A stretch of DNA of 64,000 nucleotides from RYN-230 sp963720645 (lineage in GTDB: Bacteria; Actinomycetota; Actinomycetes; Streptosporangiales; Streptosporangiaceae): positions 310,001 to 374,000 of the forward strand of contig CAVRFX010000013.1 in NCBI GenBank assembly GCA_963720645.1, read 5' to 3'. The stretch's first letter is position 1; every line of letters begins with the position of its first letter. Under the pieces are notes generated by a model. It saw nothing but the letters and a program-made list of their open reading frames with translations, ran no database searches and had not been told where the DNA came from. This document shows, piece by piece, positions 1 through 11,065 of the stretch. Position numbers and translations under genes: made by a program.

Positions 1-1111
1 CCAGCCCGCGGGCGGCCAGCCTCTCGATGTCGGGGGTGAACCCGGCCACGTCCCGCCAGGTCTCCCCCTCCGCCAGGGTCGGCACCGCCAGGTCCGCCAC
101 GGCGGAGGCGGCCAGCGCCGCTTTTACCTCCGGGTCGGCCCGGAACGCCCGCACCTTGTCCCGCAGGATCAGGTAGTTGCGCATGCACGCCGCCGCGGAC
201 ACCCACACCCCGTCGTCGTCCTCGGTGCGGGGGGGCTTGTAATCGAAATGCACCGGCCCGTCATAGCCCCCGGTGACCAGGGCATCGACGACCCAGAACG
301 CGCCGCGGGCATTCCCGGCGCCGAACCGCAGGTCCTGGTCGTAGCGGGGCCCGTTCTGGCCGTTCAGGTCGATGTGGAACAGCTTCCCGTGCCACAGCGC
401 CTGGGTGATGCCGTGCGCGTAGTTCAGCGACGCCATCTCCTCGTGCCCGACCTCGGGGTTGATGCCCACCATCTCGGCATGCTCGAGTTCGGTGATGAAG
501 GCCAGGGCGTGCCCGGCGGTGGGCAGCAGGATGTCCCCGCGCGGCTCGTTCGGCTTCGGCTCGATCGCGAACCGCAGGTCGTAGCCCTGCTCGAGGACGT
601 AGCCCGCCAGCAGGTCCAGGCCCTCCTTGTACCGCGACAGGGCCGCCCGGATGTCCTTGGCCGCCCCCGACTCCGCGCCTTCCCGGCCGCCCCAGAACAC
701 GTAAACTTTCGCGCCCAGCTCAGCGGCGAGGTCGAGGTTGCGCATCGTCTTGGCCAGCGCGAACCGCCGCACATCCCGGTCGGCGGCGGTGAACGCACCG
801 TCCTTGAAGATGGGATGGCCGAACAGGTTGGTGGTCGCGGTCGTCACCACCAGCCCGGTGTCCTCCAGCGCCCGCCGGAAGTCCCCGATCTTGCCATCGC
901 GCTCCTGCGCGCTGTCGTCGAACCCGAACACGTCGTTGTCGTGGAAGTTCACCCCGTAGGCGCCCAGCTCCGCCAGCTTGCGCACCGCCCGGTCGGCGGC
1001 CATCGGCGGGCGGATCGCCCCGCCGAACACGTCCACTCCCTGCCAGCCGACGGTCCAGATGCCGAACGAGAACTTGTCCTGCGGGGTCGGCACGTAAGCG
1101 TCTGCGGTCAC
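1..1111 (-). CDS. xylA: Xylose isomerase, 3' end outside window
   Basis: Interconverts D-xylose and D-xylulose in the cytoplasm, the first step of xylose use. 370 residues are visible, ending at ERLAARGL, so only about 15 of the usual 385 are missing. The TIM-barrel landmarks are present: GVNFHDND (catalytic His and Asp, about residue 55), FWGGREGAE, the metal-binding FAIEPKPNEPRGD, HIDLNGQ and HFDYKPPRTEDD. The start is the GTG at 1111, preceded by GGAGAGG; no other start sits before the conserved QDKFSFG block. It follows xylB by 45 nt on the same strand and is probably co-transcribed with it. No frame break is visible. The family call is certain. Confidence 0.96.
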   Translation of the reverse strand, partial: MTADAYVPTPQDKFSFGIWTVGWQGVDVFGGAIRPPMAADRAVRKLAELGAYGVNFHDNDVFGFDDSAQERDGKIGDFRRALEDTGLVVTTATTNLFGHPIFKDGAFTAADRDVRRFALAKTMRNLDLAAELGAKVYVFWGGREGAESGAAKDIRAALSRYKEGLDLLAGYVLEQGYDLRFAIEPKPNEPRGDILLPTAGHALAFITELEHAEMVGINPEVGHEEMASLNYAHGITQALWHGKLFHIDLNGQNGPRYDQDLRFGAGNARGAFWVVDALVTGGYDGPVHFDYKPPRTEDDDGVWVSAAACMRNYLILRDKVRAFRADPEVKAALAASAVADLAVPTLAEGETWRDVAGFTPDIERLAARGL

Positions 1112-1156
1112 CAGCCAGTCCTCTCCGTTGCAATACCTGTGTCACCGGAACGTGTG

Positions 1157-2594
1157 TCATTTTTCCCAGACCGGCGTGTCCCAGCCCGCCGCGTCCCAGT
1201 CCGACGTGGCCTGGCGGAGCCAGGCGAGCCGCTGGCGGACCACCGGCTCGGCCTGCCCGGTGTACTCCTCAGCCAGGTGGCGTGGCCATGGCGGGGGCTC
1301 CGGGGTGCCCGCCAGCGCCCACGCGGCCTGCCGGGCGGCGCCCAGCGCCACATACTCCTCGGGTGCCGGGACCAGGACGGGAACCCCCAGGATGCCGGGG
1401 GCCAGGCGGCGCGCCGCTTCGGACCGGGCCCCGCCGCCGATCAGCAGGACCCGCTCGCGGGACGCGCCCTGCGCCGCGATCAGGTCGGCGGCCTCGGCCA
1501 GGGTGGCCAGCACGGCCTCGACCGCGGCCCGGGCGAGGTTGGCCGGGGTCGCGTTCCGGGTGGTCAGGCCGCGGAGCACGCCGGTGGCGTCGGGGCGGTT
1601 CGGGGAACGCTCCCCGTCCAGGTAGGGCAGCAGCGCGATCCCGCCCGCGCCGGGGTCCGCGGTCAGCGCCCGGGCCGACAGCCCGTCCAGGTCGGTGCCG
1701 GTCAGCGCGGCGACCGCGGACAGCACCAGGCCCGCGTTGACCGTGGCGATCAGCGGCAGGAAGCGGCCGGTCGCGTCGGCGAACCCGGCGACCATCCCGG
1801 ACTCGTCCGCCGCGGCCCGCTCGGTGACCGCGTAGGCGGTCCCCGAGGTGCCGATCGAGATGACCAGCTCGCCGGGCTCCAGGCTGAGGCCGAGGGCTGC
1901 CCCCATGTTGTCGCCGGTCCCGGGGGCCAGCACGGCCCCGCCCGCGGTTTCGCCCACCACCTCGCTGGGCTTGGCGATCAGGGGCAGGCCGGGCTCGTGG
2001 CCGAGTGCGGCGGCGGCGATCTCGGGCAGCCAGCGGCCTTCGGCGGGCGAGAAATAGCCGGTGCCGGAGGCGTCGCCGCGATCGGTCGCCGGCCCGGCCG
2101 CCGGTCCCCGCTCCGCCGGCCGCACCCAGGCCGAGCCGCCAGGTCAGCCAGTCGTGCGGCAGCATGACCCGGGCCACCCGGGCCGCGTGGCCGGGCTCGT
2201 GCGTGGCCAGCCACCGCAGCTTCGTCACGGTGAACGAGGCGCTGGGGACGCTCCCGGTGTGCTCCGCCCACCAGCCCGGTCCGCCCAGCTCGTCGATCAG
2301 CTCGCGGGCCGCCGGGGCGGAGCGCAGGTCGTTCCAGAGCAGCGCGGGCCGGATCACGTCGCCGGCCTCGTCCACCACGACCATGCCGTGCTGCTGGGCC
2401 GCTACCGCGATCGCGCCGGCCCGGTCGAGCAGCCCCTGCCCGGCCTCCTCCAGCGCGGACCACCAGGCGGCCGGGTCACACTCGGTGCCCGGCGGATGCG
2501 GGGCGCTTCCCCGGGCGACGATCGTGCCGTCCTCGGCCTGGCAGAGCAGCACCTTGGTTGACTGCGTGGACGAGTCCACCCCAGCCACGAGCAT
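1157..2594 (-). CDS. xylB: Xylulokinase, one frame break
   Basis: FGGY-family kinase that phosphorylates D-xylulose to xylulose 5-phosphate. The N-terminal half (MLVAGVDSSTQSTKVLL, then LPHDWLTWRL) and the C-terminal half (TDRGDASGTGYFSP, GTGDNMGAA, ISIGTSGTAY, LIGGGARSE) lie in different frames. The switch is near 2125-2140, between WRL and the RPAERG segment. The interval is one base over a multiple of three, so a single inserted base explains it and the restored protein would be about 478 aa, normal for XylB. It lies between the MFS permease (31 nt) and xylA (45 nt) on the same strand. Probably an assembly indel, since both halves are well conserved; a true null mutation cannot be excluded. 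Confidence 0.9.
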
Positions 2595-2625
2595 CGCTCA
2601 CCCCTTCGCTCCGACGGGACTGAAC

Positions 2626-3854
2626 CTACTCCCCGGTGGCCGGCAGGCTGACGGCCCGGGCCGCCTGCCATCCGGCGGTCAGCTGCAGCCCGGTGATCAC
2701 CAGCAGCACCGCCACCGGGACGGTCCAGCCGCCGAGCGCGGAGTGCAGGAAGCCGACCAGCAGCGGGCCGGTCGCGGCGACCAGGTACCCGACGCTCTGC
2801 GCGAACCCGGACAGCGACGCGGCGACCCGCGGATCGGGGGCCCGGGCCATGGTGAAGAAGATCGCCAGGCCGAGCGAGGCACCCTGGCCCAGGCCGAGCA
2901 CCAGGACCCAGAGGACGTCGCCGCCCAGCGGCGCGAACCAGGCGCCGGCCAGCCCCACGGCGCTGGCGGCGACGGTGCCGGCGATCAGGGCCCGCTGGTT
3001 CCGGGCCCGGTGCGCGAGGACCGGGATCAGCAGCGAGCTGGCCGCCCCGCCCAGGTTCATCAGGGCCAGCAGGGTGCCCGCCGCGCCCGCGCTCACCCCG
3101 CGGTCCCGGAACATGGTCGGCAGCCAGGACAGCTCGGCGTAGAAGGTCAGGCTCTGCAGCCCCATGTACGCCGTGACCTGCCAGGTCAGCGCGTACCGGG
3201 AGACCTTCGGCCGGGCGGCGGACGCCGGGGAGGCGGAAGCCGGCACCGTCCGGTATTTCCGCTGCGGCAGCCACGCCACCGCGGCGGCCAGCGCGGGCAG
3301 CGCCCACACGGACAGGGACAGCGGGATCGACCCGCCGGAGGCGTTGTAGACCGGGATCGCGATCAGCGCGGCCAGGATCGACCCGGCGTTGAGGCTGAGC
3401 AGGTAGAGCCCGATAAGCAGGCCCGCGCGTTCCGGGGCGCGCCGCTTGACCAGGCTGGGCAGCAGCACGTTCAGCAGCGCGATGGCCGCCGCGGCCAGCG
3501 CCGTCCCCGGGAACAGCAGCACGCCGGGCGCCAGGCCGCGCAGGATCAGCCCCGCGGCCAGCAGGCCGGTGGCGGCGCCGAGCACCTCTTCCTCACCGAA
3601 CCGCCGCGCAGCGGCGCGGCCACCCCGGAGAACACGCCGAACGCCAGCACCGGGAGCGAGGCGAGCACGGACACCGCGGCGGGCGACAGGTGCAGGCTCG
3701 CGGACAACTCGGGGAACAGCGGCGGCAGGCTGGTGATCGCGGCGCGCAGGTTGAGCGCGATCGCGAGAACGCCCGCGACGAGCAGGACCCCGTTCCTTGC
3801 GTGGTGGCGGGTCCGCGGCGGCGACGGCGCGGGGGGAGCGTCAGGATCGGGCAT
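2626..3854 (-). CDS. MFS transporter, CynX/NimT-like, one frame break
   Basis: Twelve-helix major facilitator protein of the cytoplasmic membrane. The N-terminal part has NLRAAITSLPPLFPEL, a signature of the CynX/NimT group. The second part covers helices 3 to 12 (for example FTMARAPDPRVAASLSGFAQ). The frame changes near 3605, where one missing G in the CTGCGCGGCGG stretch would restore ARRFGEEEVLGA; the interval is two bases over a multiple of three, which agrees with one deletion. It is the promoter-proximal gene before xylB and xylA (31-nt gap). CynX relatives carry cyanate, 2-nitroimidazole or unknown organic compounds rather than pentoses, so xylose uptake is suggested only by position. 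Substrate unknown. Confidence 0.8.
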
Positions 3855-3913
3855 GTTCCCGACACGCTACCCCGCGCGTTCTCAAGGGCCGGCGGCCCGG
3901 CCAGCCGCCGCGT

Positions 3914-6671
<2,758 letters not shown>

Positions 6672-6699
6672 CAGGGTCCGCCTCCTGCACCAGTGAAGG

Positions 6700-6763
6700 T
6701 ATCTCGATATCGAGTTAAATGAGCATGTTCACGCTAAGACGAGTTTATCTCGACGTCAAGGTA
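6700..6763. promoter_or_regulatory. Two near-palindromic operators upstream of acnA
   Basis: TATCTCGATATCGAGTTA (6700-6717) and TATCTCGACGTCAAGGTA (6746-6763) share the TATCTCGA half-site and are each close to an 18-bp palindrome. Their centres are 46 bp apart. They lie 30-90 bp before the aconitase start. The size and symmetry fit a MarR-type dimer. TamR, a MarR-family regulator reported to control aconitase in Streptomyces, is a candidate, but I cannot compare its published site here. Confidence 0.55.
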
Positions 6764-6926
6764 TCGCCCGTGCGCGGGTACCGTCCCGGAACCGGGACGA
6801 TTCACGCCCGACCGGCACGGTTCCCCGCCTCCGGCGGCACCGTCGCTACGACAACATTGCCACCAGTTGACCGCCGCGGGCACCGATGCGCCGCGGTCAC
6901 GGCCGCCGATCCGCGACTATGGTCAG

Positions 6927-7277
6927 GTGACAGAGCAGAGCGAGCGCCCCTGGGGCGGTTACACGGTTCTCGCCGAGGCCGGGGACTTCAAGGTCAAGAC
7001 CATCGAGGTGCATCCCGGGCAGCGGCTGTCCTACCAGCGGCACTCCCGCCGGGCCGAGCACTGGTTCGTGGTCCGCGGCGAGGGCGTGGTCAGGCTGGAC
7101 GGCACCGACATCAAGGTCCGCCGGGGCGACACGGTCGACGTCGGCCTGGGCGCCGCGCACCGGATCAGCAACACCGGCCCGGACCCCCTGGTGTTCGTGG
7201 AGGTACAGCACGGCGACTACTTCGGCGAGGATGACATCATCCGGCTGGAGGACGACTACGGCCGGACCGCGTCCTGA
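6927..7277 (+). CDS. Cupin protein, phosphomannose isomerase type II-like
   Basis: Single-domain cupin of about 116 aa resembling the C-terminal phosphomannose isomerase domain of bifunctional mannose-1-phosphate guanylyltransferases. It begins ERPWGGYTVL and carries KTIEVHPGQRLSYQRHSRRAEHW, with His residues of cupin motif 1, and HRISNTG of motif 2. I chose the GTG at 6927 because the family begins just before PWGGY; an in-frame TTG at 6867 would add 20 residues with no conservation I recognise. A TATGGT box lies 3 nt before this GTG, too close for a standard leaderless start. It is convergent with selA and the 3' ends overlap by 22 bp. The exact sugar-phosphate role is not determinable. Confidence 0.75.
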   Translation: MTEQSERPWGGYTVLAEAGDFKVKTIEVHPGQRLSYQRHSRRAEHWFVVRGEGVVRLDGTDIKVRRGDTVDVGLGAAHRISNTGPDPLVFVEVQHGDYFGEDDIIRLEDDYGRTAS

Positions 7278-8605
7278 CGGACGCCCGCCACGGCCAGCAC
7301 GGCCGCGCGCAGCCTGACGTCGTCGGCGGGATCGACGGTCCGCAGGTCCAGCAGCAGCCGGCCGTCCTCGATCCGTCCCGCCACCGCAGGCGTGCTGGTA
7401 CGCAACGAAGACCCCAGCGTGGCCGGGAGACTCACGGCGGCGCTGGGCAGCCGGATCCCCGGTGCCCCGCCGCCGCCCACCACCGCGTCACTGTCGACCG
7501 CGCGGGCGTCCAGCCCGGCCCGGGCCAGGTCGGCGGCCAGCCGCCCGGCGCGGTGCCGGAGCTGCTGGACGGGCTCATGCAGGGCCGCGGAGGTCGGCGT
7601 GGCCGGGCCGCGCACGGTGGCCTCCAGCGCGGCCAGGGTCAGCTTGTCCACCCGCAGCGCCCGGGCCAGCGGGTGCCGCCGCAGCGTGGCGATCAGGCCA
7701 GCCCGGCCGAGCAGCAGCCCGGCCTGCGGCCCGCCGAGCAGCTTGTCACCGCTGGCGGTGACCAGGTCCGCGCCGCTGGCCAGCGCGCTGGCCGCGTCGG
7801 GCTCGCCGGGCAGCACCGGCTCGGGGTCCAGCAGGCCGGAGCCGATGTCGGCCACGACGGGAACCGGCTCCGCTTCCCGGCCCGGCCGGGAGGTCCGCTC
7901 GGTCAGGGCGGATAGTTCCGCGATCGTCGCCTCGCTGGTGAAGCCCAAGACGCGGAAGTTGGACGGGTGCACCTTGAGGATGAAGCCGGTGTCCGGGCCG
8001 ATGGCCGCGGCGTAGTCGGCGGCCGTCGTCCGGTTCGTGGTGCCGACCTCCCGCAGCCGGGCCCCGGTCGAGGCGAGCAGGTCCGGCAGGCGGAACCCGT
8101 CGCCGATCTCCACCATCTCGCCGCGGCTGACGATGATCTCCCGGTCGCGGGCCAGCGCCGTCGCCGCCAGCACCAGCGCGGCGGCGTTGTTGTTGACGAC
8201 GTGCACGTCCTCCGCCTGCGGGCAGGCCGCGCGCAGGGCGTCCAGGGTGCCCCGGCCCCGCCGGGCCCGGTGGCCCGTGGCCAGGTCGTACTCCACGTCG
8301 GTCGGCCCGGCGCTGGCGGCCAGGGCGTCCCGGGCCGCGGCGGACAGCGGTGCGCGGCCCAGGTTGGTGTGCAGCAGCACCCCGGTGGCGTTGATGACCG
8401 GGCGCAGCGTGGTGGCGCTGGCCGGGAGCAGCCCGGCGGCCAGGTCCGGCACGTCCTCCGGCTCGATCTCGCCGCGGCGGGCCCGGTCCTGGGCCGCGGT
8501 GATCGCCTCCTTGACCCGGGCGGCGCCCAGCCGGGCGGCGGCCTCGGTGAACGGGGGCAGCGCGAGCAGCGTGTCGGTGCGCGGTATCCGCCGCCGGCTG
8601 TCCAC
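7256..8605 (-). CDS. selA: L-seryl-tRNA(Sec) selenium transferase
   Basis: PLP enzyme that converts seryl-tRNA(Sec) to selenocysteinyl-tRNA(Sec) using selenophosphate. The sequence has RTDTLLALPPF, NATGVLLHTNLGRAPLS, the PLP-lysine site SGDKLLGGPQAG, and LRVDKLTLAALEATVR; about 449 residues, a normal size. The start is taken as the GTG at 8605: a TAGAGT box ends 7 nt upstream, as expected for a leaderless actinobacterial transcript, and earlier in-frame starts would translate the tandem repeat at 8618-8818. I see no selB, selD or tRNA(Sec) gene in the window, so the rest of the Sec pathway must lie elsewhere if SelA is functional. Confidence 0.93.
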   Translation of the reverse strand: MDSRRRIPRTDTLLALPPFTEAAARLGAARVKEAITAAQDRARRGEIEPEDVPDLAAGLLPASATTLRPVINATGVLLHTNLGRAPLSAAARDALAASAGPTDVEYDLATGHRARRGRGTLDALRAACPQAEDVHVVNNNAAALVLAATALARDREIIVSRGEMVEIGDGFRLPDLLASTGARLREVGTTNRTTAADYAAAIGPDTGFILKVHPSNFRVLGFTSEATIAELSALTERTSRPGREAEPVPVVADIGSGLLDPEPVLPGEPDAASALASGADLVTASGDKLLGGPQAGLLLGRAGLIATLRRHPLARALRVDKLTLAALEATVRGPATPTSAALHEPVQQLRHRAGRLAADLARAGLDARAVDSDAVVGGGGAPGIRLPSAAVSLPATLGSSLRTSTPAVAGRIEDGRLLLDLRTVDPADDVRLRAAVLAVAGVRQDAVRP

Positions 8606-8617
8606 GACCAGCACTCT

Positions 8618-8818
8618 AACCCCCGCCCGGCCCCGCCCCGCATGGACCAGCAACCCCCGCCCGGCCCCGCCCCGCATGGACCAGCAACCCCCGCCCGGCC
8701 CCGCCCCGCATGGACCAGCAACCCCCGCCCGGCCCCGCCCCGCATGGACCAACAACCCCCGTCCGGCCCCGCCCCGGCATCACCAGCAACCCCCGCCCGG
8801 CCCCCGCTCCGCGTGACC
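8618..8818. repeat. 34-bp tandem repeat, about six copies
   Basis: Five full units start at 8618, 8652, 8686, 8720 and 8754, followed by a partial sixth. Each is C-rich and contains CATGGACCAGC or a close variant. The last two copies are degenerate. The array lies immediately upstream of the selA promoter box and is open in several frames only because of its composition. No unique spacers separate the units, so it is not CRISPR. Confidence 0.9.
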
Positions 8819-8821
8819 CGC

Positions 8822-8877
8822 GCTCGTGATCAACCGATTGCTGTCGCTGCAGCAACACCAATCGGTTGATCACGAAC
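8822..8877. repeat. 56-bp palindrome, family A copy 1
   Basis: Inverted repeat centred on CTGCAG, with outer arms ending in GTGATCAACCGATTG and CAATCGGTTGATCAC. The right arm is identical to the copy at 31999-32054; the left arm has three mismatches to perfect symmetry. It lies between the 34-bp array and the reductase gene at 8959. Confidence 0.9.
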
Positions 8878-8958
8878 TAAGGGGCCACCCCGTCAGACCA
8901 CTTGGGCAACATGGGTCCCACTAGCCGCAGCAGCCCGGGTGCCATGGGGATGAGCTGG

Positions 8959-9840
8959 CTAGCCCAGGCCGTGCCGGGAGGCGCTCACGTCACGGTCACC
9001 CAGGCCCTGGCCGACGAGCGCGGCCCACCGCTCACGGACCACGTCCAGCATCGGGAGCCGCCGGCCGGACGCGTCCAGGGCCAGCCGGATGTCCTTGAGC
9101 GCCCACTGCAGCGCGAAGTCCGGCGAGTCGTCAGCCGCGTCCATCTTGGCGAACTTGGCCGCCGCGGCCGGGTTGGCCAGGTTGCCCTCGCGGAGGAAGT
9201 CCAGGACCTGCTGGTGGTCCACGCCGAGCGAGTCGGCCAGGGCCATGGTCTCCGCCGCCCCCTCGACCAGGAAGACCAGCCAGGAGTTCATGATCAGCTT
9301 GAGCCGGCTGCCTGCGCCGGCCTCGCCGACCCACCTGGTTTCCCGGCCGAGCGCGGCGAACACCGGCTCGAGCACCGGCTTCGCCTGGTCGGGGCCGGAC
9401 GCCAGGATCAGCAGCTGGCCGTTCTCAGCGGGCTGGCGGGTCCCGGACACCGGCGCGTCCACGAAGTACGTGTCGGGCCGTTCCTTGCTGACCCGGGCGG
9501 CCAGTTCCCCGGTGGCCGTCACGCCGATCGTGCTCATCTGCGCCCACACCGGCTGCGGCCGCAGCGCCTCCAGCATTCCGGCCTCGAAGGCCACCTGATT
9601 CACCGCGTCCGCGTCGGCGACCATGGTGATCACCACGTCCACGCCGCGCACCGCGTCCGGGGCGTCTTCGTGGGCCGTCGCGCCGTCGGCGGCCAGCGCG
9701 GCGGCCTTCTCCGGGGTCCGGTCCCACACATCCACCGTGAACCCGTTGCGGAGCAGGCTGCGCGTCATGCCCCGGCCCATCGTCCCCGCGCCCAGCACGG
9801 CCACCCTCGGCAGCGGCCGGGCCGCTCCGGCAGAACTCAT
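8959..9840 (-). CDS. NAD(P)-dependent beta-hydroxyacid dehydrogenase family
   Basis: 3-hydroxyisobutyrate dehydrogenase-like oxidoreductase of about 293 aa. The Rossmann motif GAGTMGRGM is at about residue 13. Family signatures follow: FVDAPVSGTRQPAENGQL (substrate loop), GAGSRLKLIMNSW (catalytic Lys in the family's GxxxxxKxxxN motif) and a C-terminal LALQWALKDIRLAL-type helix. I chose the ATG at 9840 because GAGGGG lies 8-10 nt before it; an in-frame ATG 48 nt upstream adds a non-conserved tail. The substrate cannot be read from sequence: related enzymes act on 3-hydroxyisobutyrate, tartronate semialdehyde, succinic semialdehyde or imines. It stands alone. Confidence 0.87.
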   Translation of the reverse strand: MSSAGAARPLPRVAVLGAGTMGRGMTRSLLRNGFTVDVWDRTPEKAAALAADGATAHEDAPDAVRGVDVVITMVADADAVNQVAFEAGMLEALRPQPVWAQMSTIGVTATGELAARVSKERPDTYFVDAPVSGTRQPAENGQLLILASGPDQAKPVLEPVFAALGRETRWVGEAGAGSRLKLIMNSWLVFLVEGAAETMALADSLGVDHQQVLDFLREGNLANPAAAAKFAKMDAADDSPDFALQWALKDIRLALDASGRRLPMLDVVRERWAALVGQGLGDRDVSASRHGLG

Positions 9841-10274
9841 GTGCTCATCCCCTCGGTGGTTTTCGTTGCGGAGGTTGTTGGTTTTCATCTTTAACCCGCA
9901 GCGGCCAGGGGCGGCAGCCGGCCGGCGGGCGGGGCCTGCGCCGGTGCGCCAGCGCGATCGGCGTGGCCAGCCCGGCCACCACGGTGCCGGCCCGGCGTGC
10001 TGCTCATCACGCTGGCGGTCGCCGCGGTGGTGTTCGCCGTGGCCGGGGGCGGCGCGGCCCGCATTTGCCGGTCACCTTACCCCCGGAGGGTCCACTTGAC
10101 CCTTTCCGGTTTTAGCATCGAGGCCATTCCGTGGGCGGTATCAAATTCGCGCCCAGCGATGGGCCTTGTCTTATGAAGATCAGCCATGGAGCATCCACTA
10201 CGAACCTTTTACCTGCCCGGGGTAGCGGTGCGCGGGAGATGTATGTATGGCGCCCCTGAATACCAGGCCCATCG
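9841..10274. other. Intergenic stretch with a possible membrane-protein remnant
   Basis: About 430 bp without a convincing gene. In one plus-strand frame, near 9998-10060, it encodes a hydrophobic run, LLITLAVAAVVFAVAGGG, that resembles a single membrane helix. It has no plausible start and reaches a stop without conserved sequence. It may be debris of a membrane protein or chance. Confidence 0.35.
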
Positions 10275-10742
10275 GTGGGGAAATACCTGTTCGACCAGCA
10301 GCCCGGCGCGGTCACCGGGATGGGCTGGGACGAGCCGTCGCTGCCGCCGTGGCACGGCGTGTGGAGCCTGCTCAGCCCCTCTGGCCGGGCCCTGTGGTGG
10401 GAGGGCCAGCTCACGGCCATACGGGTGTCCGGGCACACGGTCCTGGCCGCGCGGATGATGACCGGCGTGGGGTGGATCAACTTCCCGGTCTACACCCGCG
10501 CCGCAGCCTGCACCGGGGCCTGCGCCCTGGTCTGGCCGTACACGCTGACAAGTGGCGTCCCCGGTGCCGGGCACGGGGTCAGCGCCGGGCAGATCGGTGC
10601 GGTGCAGACGCCGCAGGGTTCCCAGGTCACCTACCGGGGCCAGCGGCTGTACTACTTCGCCAATGAGGGCCTGAACCCGGCCACGCTCCGCGCGACCGGC
10701 AACGGCAACGGCGTGGGCGGATTCCACTTCGTGACCCCGTAG
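10275..10742 (+). CDS. YxxxD-repeat lipoprotein-like protein (COG4315-like), N-terminus missing
   Basis: 155 residues. The C-terminal half matches the secreted-repeat proteins annotated as lipoprotein with Yx(FWY)xxD motif: FPVYTRAAACTGACALVWPYTL with the paired cysteines, then GSQVTYRGQRLYYFANEG, and the terminal GVGGFHFVTP. Members are normally exported, but no signal peptide or lipobox is present in this frame or just upstream. Either the N-terminus has been lost or it lies in another frame. The YYFANE segment departs from the usual YxFxxD ending. A strong terminator follows 8 nt after the stop. Function of the family is unknown. Confidence 0.62.
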   Translation: MGKYLFDQQPGAVTGMGWDEPSLPPWHGVWSLLSPSGRALWWEGQLTAIRVSGHTVLAARMMTGVGWINFPVYTRAAACTGACALVWPYTLTSGVPGAGHGVSAGQIGAVQTPQGSQVTYRGQRLYYFANEGLNPATLRATGNGNGVGGFHFVTP

Positions 10743-10749
10743 CAGGACC

Positions 10750-10788
10750 GGCAAAGCTGCACCCGGTAATGGCGGGTGCAGCTTTGCC
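10750..10788 (+). terminator. Strong intrinsic hairpin terminator
   Basis: GGCAAAGCTGCACCCG pairs perfectly with CGGGTGCAGCTTTGCC across a 7-nt loop: 16 bp with no mismatch, just after the stop at 10742. There is no U-tract, as is common in GC-rich actinobacteria. Confidence 0.9.
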
Positions 10789-11065
10789 GTGCCACATACT
10801 GACCGGTCCCATTGGGCAGATGGATTCCGCGCCGGGTCAGGGGTATGGCAGATTTACCCGGCTTACCAAAGGCGTTTTGAACGTGGGGCTGCTGGGGGCG
10901 TCGGTCACCGCCGCGCACGCGACCACTGCGCCGCCTGCGGGTCCCGGTGGAGGCGACTGATCTGTCCTGCATCGCCCACGGCTCCCTAACCCCGGCGGCA
11001 CTCACCAATTCCCGGCGGGGTGCGGCTTCGGCCGGGGGGCCGACTCCCGCTCGATAATGCTCGTG
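10789..11065. other. Intergenic, no gene recognised
   Basis: About 280 bp between the terminator and the convergent hypothetical gene. One plus-strand frame encodes VLNVGLLGASVTAAHA, which looks like part of a signal peptide, but it ends in a stop shortly after with no mature domain. I see no other structure. Confidence 0.4.

Noticed and set aside
248..2167. A 639-codon plus-strand frame opposite xylA and xylB
   Set aside because: It lies antisense to two clear enzymes, and its translation is Arg/Gly/Pro-rich with no conserved motif; open frames on both strands are expected at this GC content.
8618..8818. CRISPR array
   Set aside because: The units are contiguous tandem repeats with no unique spacers, and no cas gene is nearby.
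8606..8958. tRNA(Sec) gene next to selA
   Set aside because: The interval is filled by a tandem repeat and a palindrome; no acceptor stem with a TCA anticodon arm could be drawn.
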